NCBI GenBank assembly: GCA_005281725.1
Contig: SSBO01000001.1
Location: 9,607,334-9,671,333, forward strand
DNA from: Wuchereria bancrofti
Taxonomy: Eukaryota; Nematoda; Chromadorea; Rhabditida; Onchocercidae
DNA: 64,000 bases
Direction of reading: 5' to 3'
Shown here: in pieces, positions 36,119-48,800 of the stretch
Numbering within the stretch: position 1 is the stretch's first letter
Layout of the letters: the number at the start of each line of letters is the position of its first letter
Program-made: the position numbers and the translations under genes
Notes under the pieces: model-generated
What the model was told of the DNA's origin: nothing
The model's input: only the letters and a program-made list of their open reading frames with translations
Databases searched by the model: none

Positions 36119-39100
36119 GTTGAAAGATGAACTTATCAAAGTTTACAATATTCATCCTGAAATTCTCTTCTTTCTAATAAATAATGATTATAGTTGATAA
36201 TTATTGATTAATGTATCGCAAATTTAATTTCATATACTTGATATGCATTTTTAATTTTTGCATATAATACTTAAATAATTAAAATAACATTGGATCAAAG
36301 ATCATATAAATAAGCATAAATTGCTAAGGTAAAATTCAATGTTCGATCGATATATGATTAAATTTTTTCTCTCAGTTCTAGCAAAATCACATTGATTTCT
36401 AAGTAAACTTTACTTTTTTATTTTTTTCTCTTAGTAATAAATTTATTCATTTCCAATATATTCCAATTTCTAATACAATTTAACTTATAGTTTCCGGAAA
36501 TGGAGAAAAGAGGAAAAGAAATTGATGAGAAATTAAATGCATTTGTAATTGAAATTGAAACAGAAGAAGAAAAAAATTTTTTTAAAGTCTTACTATCATT
36601 AATTTAAAAATTTTTAATTTCTTTTATAAAAATCTTTATTTATTATTTTTTTTTTAATTTTTTTTTCGTTTTCTCTATTTCTTCGCTTGTTTTTTAACTT
36701 TTAGAAATAAAATTTTTTTCAAATATGAATTAAATGAGCATTAAAATCAACGATAAGCAAAAAGTAATTAATGTTGAAAATAAAAGTAATAATAATAAAT
36801 GACAGCTGCTTTAGCATCGAATGGTACGAATATTTTATTACTCAAATACTCAAATTTTATTGAATTTCTATTGCTATAATTTTCAATAATCAATCGATAA
36901 CTTATATTTATTGAATTATTCGCTAACTTTTATTTTGCACGCAGTTTTGTTCAGTTTGCTTTATGTAAACATTATGCTTTAAAAAAAAAAAAATTCTGTT
37001 TACTTTTAAGTTTTTTTTGCAAAATTTTAATCAAATTCAAATCACTGATTTATTAATTTATTCATCAATTAATGATGCTAATTTTTTAAATCAATTTCTT
37101 GTTAATCATTTCTTTGCTTACCTTTTTTTACTTACTTTCTTCATAAATTTTTCTTTGATAACGATTTTTTAATTTTTTTTTTCCACAAAATTTTAATTAT
37201 TTCAAAAATTTGTCATAATTTTTCAACAAAACATTAATTATACAAATGCATTAATGAAGAAAGAATGAACGAAAGCAATTGAAATGATCTTAGATTGAGA
37301 TCAAATTTTTAATGAAATATGTTATAATCCAATTCCAATATAATTCTCGTTTTTAATTAAAAAATTTAATTAAAGGATCGATTAAGAAAATAATCAAAAA
37401 ATTTTGAATTAATGTTTTAATCAAACAATGAATGGCAAATTGAAATGAGCATGCATTAATAAACAATCAAATAATTAAAAGTTTTTGAAAATGCAAACTT
37501 TGTTGGACCAAAAAAAAAAAATTGAAAAAGATTGAAAAATGAATTAAACTGTAATCAATAAGCTATTTATTGTGAAATAAAAAGTGAAATCTTTGCAATT
37601 TTCTTCTCTTTCTATTCTTTTCGTCAAAATATTGAATTCATAAAATTTAAAAATTTTATTTTAAATTAACCACAGTAATTTTTTTCTCCAAAATTTTCAC
37701 AATAAAATATATTAAACAAAAAAAAAAAAGAAGAAAAGAAAGAGGATAGCTGACATTTTAAATTTAATTTATGGTTTTTCAAGAATGACTCATCATTTTT
37801 AAATAATCTACTGGGAAATAAATAATTCAAATAAGATAAAAGAATGAAAATATCCATCTTTCTTTTCTTGTTAAATCATTGTTTATACTTTCAAATCATT
37901 TATTATATCAATTAAAAACAAAAAAAAAAAAAAAAATGAAATTCTTGTCAATTGCAACAAACTTATTCATTTATTATTTGTAGAAATACTAAACAAAATT
38001 TTAAAAATAAGAAAATTTCCAATTCTAAAGTAATAATGAAATAACTAATTTAATTTCTTTTTCAAATTTAGTGCATTATTTTAAAGTAACAATCTGATTT
38101 TTAATAATAATAATAACAATTGGTTGTTAGTGCTTGCATATAAAAAGAAATTCTTTTTTTCTTCAGAATTTTAAAATTATTTTTTTTTAAATTTTTTTGA
38201 AAATACTTTAAAATTAATAAATCATAAAAATAATGCATATAAATCATAGAAGGCAAACAATTAGTTCGCAATAATTTAATAATTAATTATCACATCTACG
38301 TATATCACATATTTATTAATAGCAAAAATTGAAAAAGAGAAAGTAATAGATGAATGGAATGAAAAATTGCATATTAAATCAATAAATCAATTAATCAATA
38401 AATCAATTAAATGATAAACGAATAATCTAATCTTTTTTTCCTTTCGTTTTTTTTTTCTTTTCAAATAAAAAAAACTATCAAAAATTTATGAATTAAATAT
38501 TAATTGTATCATAGATGATCTATTTTCGCATATTTTATCAGATAATGAAAAGATACAAATGAAATAAAAGTGGAATGGATTTAAATTTTAGTCTTAATTT
38601 AATTAAGTACTTAAAATATTTTACAGCTAAAATCATTGATGTAAAAATTTTATGCATTACTTTTAAATTAGCAAATAAATAAAAGCATTTTGAGGAAAGC
38701 TTTGGTGAATAACAAATGGTTCAAATTTATCACTGATGTTATCAGCTCAATACTTTACACTATTTTAATAAATTTTAACATTTATATATAAATTAAAATC
38801 ATAATAGTTGTAGGTTAAGAATAATTAATTACAACAATTGCATTAATAATAAACATAATAATTGTCAATCATATCATATTTAATGATAATAATCAATGTT
38901 TGATTTTATTATTCGTTGTAATTCATTAGATTGAAATATTTATCACTTATCAAAATAGCTTTATCTTTATCAATTTTCTTTTCCTTTCTATCCATCTTTC
39001 TCATCCACTCTGTCTCTCTTTCTCCCTCTCTCAAATTTATAAATATAATCAAATATTTGCTAAAGCAAATAGGGTAAAATTTTAGAAAGTAATAAATGAT

Positions 39101-41028
39101 AAATGAAAAAGTTTAACTTATCAGTTGTTTTTTAACTTATCAGCTTTTAAATTTAACCTAAATTTAACTTATCAGAAAAAAGTTATAATTATTATTTAAG
39201 TATAACTATAATAGCAGTAGTTGTATTACTGAAAATAGTAATATTTGAGAATGGAATGGAAAAATTTTCTGATATTACTTCAAAAATACAATATTTTAAA
39301 AATATAATCGATTGGTGAAAGTTATTGGAAAGTGCTTTAGTCAAAGTAAGTTATAAGTTATACAATTTGCAACTTAGTATTTAGGATAATATAATTGATA
39401 ATTAATAATTGATCAAATGACATATAATTTAATCTTCAAATTAATTAAATAAAATTTTTAAAAAAAAAGAAAAATTTAATTTTTTTAAAATGATTTTAAC
39501 ATATACAATTTATTATTTATTACTACTATTATTATTATTGTTATTACTATTATCATTATTATTATTAAGGAAAGGTAGTGAAAGCGATAAACAGTTGCTA
39601 ATTAAAATGAAAATTTGATAGAAAGATGACAAGTTAGTGGCTAAGACAAGAATTGCCTAAGGCGCAAATTGTGGAAGAAGGCGGAGAATGAAATGGATTG
39701 AAGAGGATTTTGCGATGTGTTGTAAGAATATGAGAATAGCATTTCGGAATTGATGAAAGTAATTATTGAGGCGGTAATTGTAGACGTCTAAATAACTTTA
39801 TATCAATTTTGTTCATTGCTATTTTAATGTAAAATGTAAAAAAAAAAAACTATTCAACAAGATAAAAGATTGACCATAAAATCAGATCAGAACAGATCAG
39901 ATCAGATCACAATGTTTTGTTTATTTCTACCTAATAATTCGGTCATCATTTCTGTCTACCATTGGTCATTTCTATTTTATCAGATAATTTTTTTTTTTTT
40001 AGATAAAATAATTGTGCTTCATCAATTATTTTATATTTACCGGAATTTACGAGTAAATTTCGACAATTATTTTAACATAAAAGAAGATTTAACCATTGAA
40101 AAACCAGAAATTATAATTTTGGAATTAAATTTATTATAATTAGCAAACTTTTTCATTCAAAAAAATATTTTGATAATTGAGAAAAATTGAATTTATTTGT
40201 TATAGAAAAGGAAAATAATCTAAAATAATTGAGAAATATAACAAATTTATTATTTTACAGTGAAAAACGATAAATTATTACTTCCAAATAATGACCATCT
40301 TGTTTAAACTTCAATTTAATTCGATGCTAATTTAATTTAATAGAAATTTTCAAAACATGAATAAAGAAAAGTTTAAAAATCTCTAAAATAAAGAAATTAA
40401 CAATTATGAAAACTTTTAAATCAATAGTTTTTATTATGAATAAATGATAAACTAATTTCTAGTAATCAAATTTACTTAATTTTAATTGATATACATAATA
40501 ATTAAATCACTGTAAATTTATTAAATACCATAACATTATGTTTAATTCGCTCTTCTAATTTCTTCAAATATTTAAAAAACTAATTATGCAACGTAAAATT
40601 TATTTAATTGAGATAGTAAAATTTCCATTGCTTATTTAATATTTAAAAAATAAATTTACATAGTGCTTATTATCAGTGATTAAATTTTGCGATTACATTT
40701 TTATTTGATTTTAGGAATTAATGAAATAAGCAATGAAAAAAAAAAAAATTCAATTTTAGAAAAATCTTTTCCATTTCCACCTTTTCTAGTTATTTAATCA
40801 AAAAATGAAATACATTTGACAACTGTTAATTTGATATTATTTATTGTAAAATGATATCAATTAGAAATTTTTGCTTTGTTTAATTTGATAAAAAAAAAAA
40901 TTAATAAAAAAAAAAAGAAATGGAAAGCACAGAGCGATTTCTATTTGTATATATTTAATCTCTCACATTTTGTTTATTTATTTATCAATCATTTTAAATA
41001 ATCATAATTTCATTTCATTTTATTTTTC

Positions 41029-41063
41029 CTCTCTCTGTCACCCTCTCTCTCTCTCTCTCTCTC
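41029..41063. repeat. CT microsatellite
   Basis: (CT)n tract with one GTCACC interruption. Confidence 0.85.
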
Positions 41064-42203
41064 AGAAATATCTTCTTTTAACGTATTTTAAAAATTTATA
41101 AATTTTTGTAATTTAATTTTAATTTCTAATACTTATTTAAATAAAAAAAAAGAATTGAAAAAATTTTGTTTAATTTTGATAAAATTCAAATAAATTGTGA
41201 TCAATGAATGATCACAGTGATAATATTAGTATGATGCAAATAATTAATTAACAAATTTAAATTGTTGCTTAAAGATTGTTTAATAAAATTGTAAAAATTA
41301 TGTGAGATTAATGTCCACCAAAAGAAAAAACGACAAATGCATAAATCTAGACAAACTGAAGAAACAATGAAATGAATGAAAGATTTTTTTTTAAAACAAA
41401 TTTAAAACATTAAACTGAGAAGAAATTTTAATTTAAATGAAAAACCAAATTGAGTGAATTTTAGTGGAAGAAAAAACTAAAAGTTCAAAAAATGATAAAT
41501 GGATGAATCAGTTTAAAATTCATTTAAATTAAAAAAAATTCATTTAAATTTTAAAAAGTGGTCAAAAAGCAAAGAAGTGACAATGGGAGTGGACAATGTG
41601 TGAAACCTTTTATGCATAATTCATGAAAGCTAAATGTACTGATTTAAATATGATTCATAAGATAACTATGATTCATTAAATGAAAGTTAAATTAAACTTT
41701 AAATTCTTTTTTCTTTTTTTTTAAAGTTTAATCAAAATATATTTTTATCATTAAGTGTTAATAAAGTTTGACTAAGAAAACAAATTAATCAAATCATCGA
41801 TTCAGAAGAGATTCTGTAGAATGTTTTATTTGAATTTCACTTAAATTTAAAATGAAATTTATATGAAATTTCAAAAGATCGTTGCAATAAAGGATTGCAT
41901 GAAAAGAAAAAAGAATATAGAATAAATAGAATTTAAAGTCTTAGAATAAATTTAATAAAGTTTAATTTGATTACCAATTTTCAAAGAAAGAAAAAATTTG
42001 AGTAATTTAGGTAACACTTATTTAATTCACTGTTCCAGTTAATTTGCTACACTTTCTTTTAATTTCAGTTAGCTCAAGGTAATAGCCATTTTTAATAAAA
42101 TTTGTCACCTAAATTACATAAATTTAGTACTAAATCATAATCGCTTTAAATTTTTAAAATACATTTCAATTTGTTAGCAACAATTCTTTTACAAAATTAT
42201 TGT

Positions 42204-42353
42204 TAGAAGGAAAAAATTCTCTTACAAAATTTGCGAAATTCATTTCGTAACTACTTGAAAGGTCAAAGGTTGATGAAGTAGAAGGAAAAATTCTCCCACA
42301 AAATTTGCGAAATTCATTTCATAACTACTTGAAAAGTTAAAGGTTGACTAAGC
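42204..42353. repeat. two-copy 75 bp tandem duplication
   Basis: Both copies contain ACAAAATTTGCGAAATTCAT followed by AACTACTTGAAA and a short TCAAAGGTTGA-like end, with only a few substitutions. The sequence is more complex than its AT-rich surroundings. Confidence 0.8.
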
Positions 42354-44714
42354 TAGGATGTGTAAGAAGAAGCAAATAACAGGTGGCAATATCAATTTGC
42401 ACTTATTCTTTTTTTCTTTGATTGTTCAAATGTTTGAAAGGTTTAAAATAAACTGGCAAATTGTGTTGCAAATTTTGCTAACACTTGAAAAATTAACAAT
42501 TAGAAAGAAAAAAATTGTTTTCTGTTAATTCGACTAATCAATAACTAATCCATAAATTTTAATCAATAAAATAACGATGCATTGAAAATAGTTTAAAGGT
42601 GACGAATAGTTGGCTTAAAAAATAATCAAAAGATATGAAAATGAAAAAAAGCTTTTATGAATTTAGCAATAGAAACAGTCTGAAAAATAAACAAATAATT
42701 TAATAATCTAATTTTATCAATCTTTTTTGACAAATGTTAAAATAGAAAAGTCAAGTAATCGAGTAATGGAGTAATTAAATTATAAATTAATTCTTATAAC
42801 TAACTCCCAGCGAGCAATTCATCCAGAAATTTAGTTTAATTATATAATTGAATATTGTTTAAGATCATTAGACAGATAATGATCAGTTGAAAATTTTCAT
42901 AAAATTGACAAAATTAATAAATAATCTCTTAAAGACAATAAACGGTAAATTTTTCAATGATAATAAATTTGCTCGAGTGAAACTGTCGAATTGATTAGAA
43001 AATTTTCAAAAAAATGATTAATTATATGCTTGCTGTCATTCAATTGTCCATTTCATACAGTTTCATTGTTGACAAATTTCCATAGTTCAAATTTTCATTT
43101 CATATTGTTTTGTTTACTAAAATAAACAAATCTGATTTATCTAAAAATAGGTAAATAATGAATGAAATTCATTCATAAAATATGAAAATTTTTTGTTTGA
43201 AATAATAAAAAGTTAGAAATAATTTTTCTTTTTTATATAAAGCACTAAAGAATGAGTCATTTTGATTGTTAAAATTAAATAAATGAATGAAATCAAATTG
43301 ATGAATCAATAATTGTATGCTTATTAATGTTAATAAAACATAAATTTAAAAAAAATCATACTTAAATATATGAATGTCATTTTTTTGTACATTTTATTCT
43401 TTTTTATCCCAAGAAAATTTTTTTTTATTTTAATTTGTACTGTTAATTTTAATTAAATAACTTTCAAAAATAAAAGTTAAAATGAGAAGAATCAGATGTA
43501 ATCATTTCTAAAATTAACTTTTTTTTTTCTTCCTAATTATTTCTCTAATTAAACAACATTTCATTCTGTTCGTTTTTTGCTTTTGTTTTCTTTTTTGAAA
43601 ACAACGATAACATTTTTATACCATTTATAATAATTTATTATTTTAATCATTAAAAATAAGTAAGTTTGTGAATGATTTTTTTCTTTCTTTTGAGTAAAAA
43701 ATTAAACAAATTGTAAAAAATTTAAACTTTTTTCTTTTTTTCTTAAATTTTTACAATAATAAAAATGTTGAAAATACGGTTCATTTCAATGAAACGGCTG
43801 TTCACTTTATCTTTTCCGAAAGAAGGAAAAAAAAAAGAGAAAAAAGCGAAGTAATTTTAAGATGAAATAGGATAAAGATGACAATCAAATACGACAGTTG
43901 CTTTTTTCAAAATTCTTTTTTCAAATTTTCTTTTTTCTTTTTTTTTTTTTAGCAAAAATTACTAGAAAGCATCAAAAGAATAGTACCGCATTTGAAAGTA
44001 AAATTGTAATAGTACAATTATTTAGAGTAAATGTAAATGAAATTAATGATTGATAGATTGATGAAATTGAAAGAAAAATGTAATTGTTGGCAAATTTGTT
44101 AGCAAAATAAATTTGAAATTTGCGCTACTTACTGTGAAATTGCGGGTAATCTTGGCAGAATAAACAAAATATTAATTAATTGATATTTATAAAATATCTT
44201 TTTTTTTATTTTATATAATATTTAATTGAATTAGAAGATAATTTGATAATTAAAAAAAAAAGGAAGTTCAATACTAATATGAAAAAAGTTTATTCGTTAA
44301 TTATTTTTTACAACAAATTTATGCATTTTTTTAATACACTTTTTTTCTTTAAAAAAAATATATATAAAAGATTAATACAGTATTGCCCGTATAAAAATAT
44401 GAGAGAGAGAAAAAAAACAAACAAATTTCAAATTTTTCATATTTCAACTTAGCATAAATTTTATAAATTTCAGAAACAAAAACAATTTACTGTGAATTTT
44501 TAACCTAATTGCAAATTTTTTTTTTCTTTTTTCATCTTTGATAATAAAATTTTGAAAATTATAATTACATAAATTTTTGTTTTTTTTTTCAAAGTTATCT
44601 ACAAATTTTCTTTTAATTTTTAAATTATACTTGAAATTCTCAATTTATTATTTGTACAAAAAGTAAAATTTTACTAAAATGAAATAAAACAAATGATAAA
44701 TCAATAATAATCTA

Positions 44715-45843
44715 TCAATGCTGTTGTTTCTTCATATCCAATAAAAGTTCACTGAGTGGTCGAAATGAAGGTACTGAATCAGTGTTAACCAAATTAGCCT
44801 ATAATTAAATATGGGATTAGCCTAGAATTACTTTTTAATTTAATTCAGTATTTCGACCAAAGAAATATATAAAAGCTAACATTAAATGATGAAATGTTAA
44901 TTGAGTTATTTGATGTGAAATATGCATTCATCCGACTTGCTGGACTTAAAATTTCATCTACTTTAGCATAAATTAAATCACTGATTTCCGGATCGTTGTT
45001 TGCATCATCTTTGTAATCCGTAAAAAATTCTTTGGATGTACTTTGATTTGATTCAAAATACTGCAAAAAAAAAAGAAACGGAGAAAAAATTAGAATTTTA
45101 AAATTTGATTTAAACAATAAATTATTTATCATTTTTGCTTATCAGTTTGAACTTTAATTTTGATAATACTAAAACAATTTGATAAGAATATCAGTTGTGT
45201 CAGTTGTAATCATTATTCTTAATTTTTGATCTTTTAATCGATATATTAAAAGATAGCAATGAATATTTCACCTTATTTGGTGTTACACCAACTTCATTAA
45301 GATAATCAGTAACGGAACTTGTAACTGATACCTCATCCGGATCAATACCGGAATCAGGCATTGAATATGTTATGGAATGATTTCCCATTTGTGTTTCTAT
45401 TGGTCTGAAGAAAATATATTTAAATTGAAACACACATTGAAAAATAATTCTTGAAATTAATTGTCCTTAATCAACAAATGTTGGACATTGTAAAATGTAA
45501 ATTTAATTTTGTATTTTAATTTTTTTTTGTTGTTTTTCAAAATTTTTCATCAAAAGTAAAACTTACGGTTTATATAGAATTTTTGTAGTATTATTATTAT
45601 TGAAATGCGTAGAAGTTGCGGAAGAATTCTGTAAACGGAAAAACGTGAACAAACGTTTAATTCAAAATAAAGAATGAATAGTACAAAGTGAAAAATTGAA
45701 AATATTGATGTAAAAAGTAATACCTTAAATTTAGCATAAGATGAAGATGGAAATGGAGCAATTTGTGATTCATTTTCAAAATGTGGCGATGACTCATTCA
45801 TATTTCTTATCACCATAAAATTACCTTTGTTAGTATTATATAC
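44715..45843 (-). other. cytoplasmic tail exons of the cadherin
   Basis: The last five exons encode the intracellular tail, ending LDMKKQQH and a TGA stop at 44,717-44,715. A short strongly patterned segment, PDSGIDPDEVSVTSS followed by VTDYLNEVGV, is the most likely conserved protein-binding region. No classical beta-catenin-binding region is evident. Confidence 0.75.
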
Positions 45844-48800
45844 CTGTAAAATGTTTAAAAATTGGAGGAAAGGTAAACTTCAAAAAGTCTTTTAAACAAA
45901 TATTTCTTAGTGAATTTAATCAGAATCAATTAAGCATTGCTTTTTAATGAATCTTAATATTACTACTACACTCTCATATGGCTTTCTCATTTCATTTCAT
46001 CATTTTGTCTATTTATTAATTCGACTTTTGTCTATTTATTAATTTGAAATTTCAATTAAATTTATTTGATTTATTCTTGATTATTTGCAAGAGAACAAAA
46101 TAAGAATTTTGTGAGAGTTTCATAGTATATTTCACTTGCAAAATCCTTAAAAACTAAAAAAAAAAGTTAAGTTTCAAAAAGTTATTGCCGAAAAATTTCA
46201 TTTAAATTGTTTCATTTCAAATTATTCGCTCAATCATAACAGAACTAAAAAAGTTTTTTTTTAAAAAAAAATTTATTTACCGCTTTTTTTGATTTTGTAC
46301 GACTTTTTATTCTCATATTGATGACCAATGCAATAAGAGTAATTAGTAGGACAAAAAGTAACAATAAAGAGCCAATGGTCAAACTTTGGGTCATCGTTAA
46401 AGTTTTCCTTGTTGAAAATATATCGTGCGGTAAGAATTCACCAATCTGAAAAGTAATTTATTTAATATTCAATTGCATTTGTTATTACTTTCAAATTCTA
46501 AATTATTTCAAATTTACTCTATTAAAGTAAAAGAGTAAAAAATTGTCATAGGCAAATTTTTAGAAATTTCAACAAGAAAAAAATTTAATATTTAAAAAAA
46601 AATTTTTTTTTTCAAATTTTGCTATATTAAATAGTAAAATTTTAAAAGCATACCTGTAGAATTACTTTAGCACGAGAAGTTTGTTTTGCACTGGAACTAG
46701 CAATTACGATGAATTCATCATTTGTAATATTACTATTTGTCCTAAAATTTATTCAATTATTTCAATCATCAAAAATTTTCTCATATTTTCATGCGTTCCT
46801 TATATTAAACGTAAGAGAAATTACTGAGTGAAAATTTTATGAATTGAAAAATTTATGAAAATTATAAATTTTAAAATTAATAAATAACATGATGAATTCC
46901 AATCATCCTTGTCATCTTTACCTGTGAGGAAATTGATGTGACAATATAATTTGTCCTGTATTTGAATCGATACTTAAATATTGCGATGCACTTCCTTGTA
47001 TTTCATATCGAATGATACCATCTATACCCGAATCATGATCGATCGCTGATACAACACCAATATATTCGCCAACTTGTAAACTTCTCGGAATCTAATATAG
47101 CTTTGAAGTTGCCGAAATTTTGTTAAAAATGTAAATATAAATAATGGCTGTTTCAATTTTTAATTTTTAAATATAAATAATGGTTCTTTCAGATGTTTTT
47201 TTTTCGAAATTTACCATCTGTTATTGAATATTTTAAGCTTAATTTTTTTTTTGCTATTTTTAAATCATTGATTTTTTCTTTTTTTTTTTCATTTCATTTC
47301 ATTTTTTGGAAAAGATTATATACTACTACAGTTTAACAACATAAAAGGAAATGAATACAAGAAGAATTAATTTTTGTAAATTATCTTTGGAATTAATAAA
47401 TAAAAAAGTTAAATTTGCAAATGTACAGGTAAAATTAAATTTTATGAGAATTATTAAATGCAATATTCAATTAATCGGTTATAAATAATGGCTTACTTGA
47501 AAGATATAATTAGTTTTTGTGAAAAGTGGTGGATATTCATCAATGCCAAGAACTCGAATACGAACTGATACCATCGCTGATCGATTTTGATTATCTTGAA
47601 CTTTCAGAATGAATTCATAATTTGTTTGCATTTCAAAATCCAATTCTTTGCTAAGTATTATATGGCCAGTAGTTTTGTTGCATACAAATGACTAAAATAA
47701 GAACAAATAATTAAGTAATTATGGAAAAATCAAACAAAATTTCAGGTGAATAATGAAAAGAAAAAAATGATTGTTTCAAAAAAATAAAAAAAAGTCATAA
47801 TTTTTTAATTCATGAATTTACTGAAAATAATTTTATTCAGAGATAAAATAAATTTGAAAAAGAAATTTTTTTTTCGGTAATTTAAGTGCAAAAAAGGAGT
47901 TACCTCATTGGTATCTGTTATTGTATAAATCCAATTATCACCAGGTAAGCCTAATTTATTGACAGCTTTTGAATGTAACACAATACTTCCTTTTGGTAAA
48001 TTTTCAAATATACTTTTTTCGTATTGTGAAACGATAAAAAATGGAGCAGTAGCTGATGAAAAATTAGAATTAAAATTAATTCGAACTGAAGTCCAATTTA
48101 ATCGATTTGGTATACCATTATCAATAGCAGCAATTAATAAATTATTTAAAGTATCATTGAAATTCATTTCTTCAATGTCAATATTTTTCTCGAGATATAA
48201 CACTCCCGAAGTGCTATTCAAATTGAATATTCCATAATTATTTCCAGATAACACTTGATAAGAAATACGTCCATTATCATCGCTATCATTATCAACAGCC
48301 ACAAATCTGACAATATTTTTTTTTTTTTTTAATGTAATATAATAATTTTATTTGTTCAATTTATTATATAACTGTAATTAAAATAACTAAAATTTATATA
48401 TTATCATTGCTAACATTTTATATCAAAATTATTTTACATCTTTTTTTTATAAAAAATTGAAATAATAAACTTATAATTGTACTTTTTTGCTTCGGAAATA
48501 TTTCTTTCTAATGATAAGCTATTTGTGATATTTGTAAATATGACATTAGTTTATGATTATGAATAGTTGCAATTAAATGTTATCATAAATAAATAAATGA
48601 AACTTTATCAAGATTCAAATTGATTAGTTTTTACTATTCATTTCATAAAATTTTTATCTGTTTTTTTTCTTTCATAAAGTAATAACATACATTATGTAAT
48701 ATATATATTATGATTTATGATATTATAGTAATATGTGATATTATGATTTAATCGTGATACGTGGTATTACTATATCGTCGTAATACATGATATTATGTTA

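Larger units (their letters stand above)
31117..44714. other. 13.6 kb AT-rich gene desert
   Basis: No exon chain, tRNA or mobile-element protein can be supported. The DNA is almost all A/T with homopolymers, CA repeat (31,289-31,325), GA tracts (34,099-34,156; 36,081-36,118), ATT-type repeats (35,080-35,205), a CT tract (41,029-41,063) and a duplicated 75 bp block (42,204-42,353). A somewhat more GC-rich patch at 39,570-39,800 has stops in all frames. It separates the EGF-domain gene's 5' end from the cadherin gene's 3' end and probably holds the EGF gene promoter. Confidence 0.6.

Noticed and set aside
35855..36197. Overlapping frames rich in Ser-Leu or Arg-Glu
   Set aside because: Both are translations of a GA microsatellite and poly-AAC run.
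47959..48237. Plus-strand 92-codon frame
   Set aside because: Antisense shadow of the largest cadherin exon.
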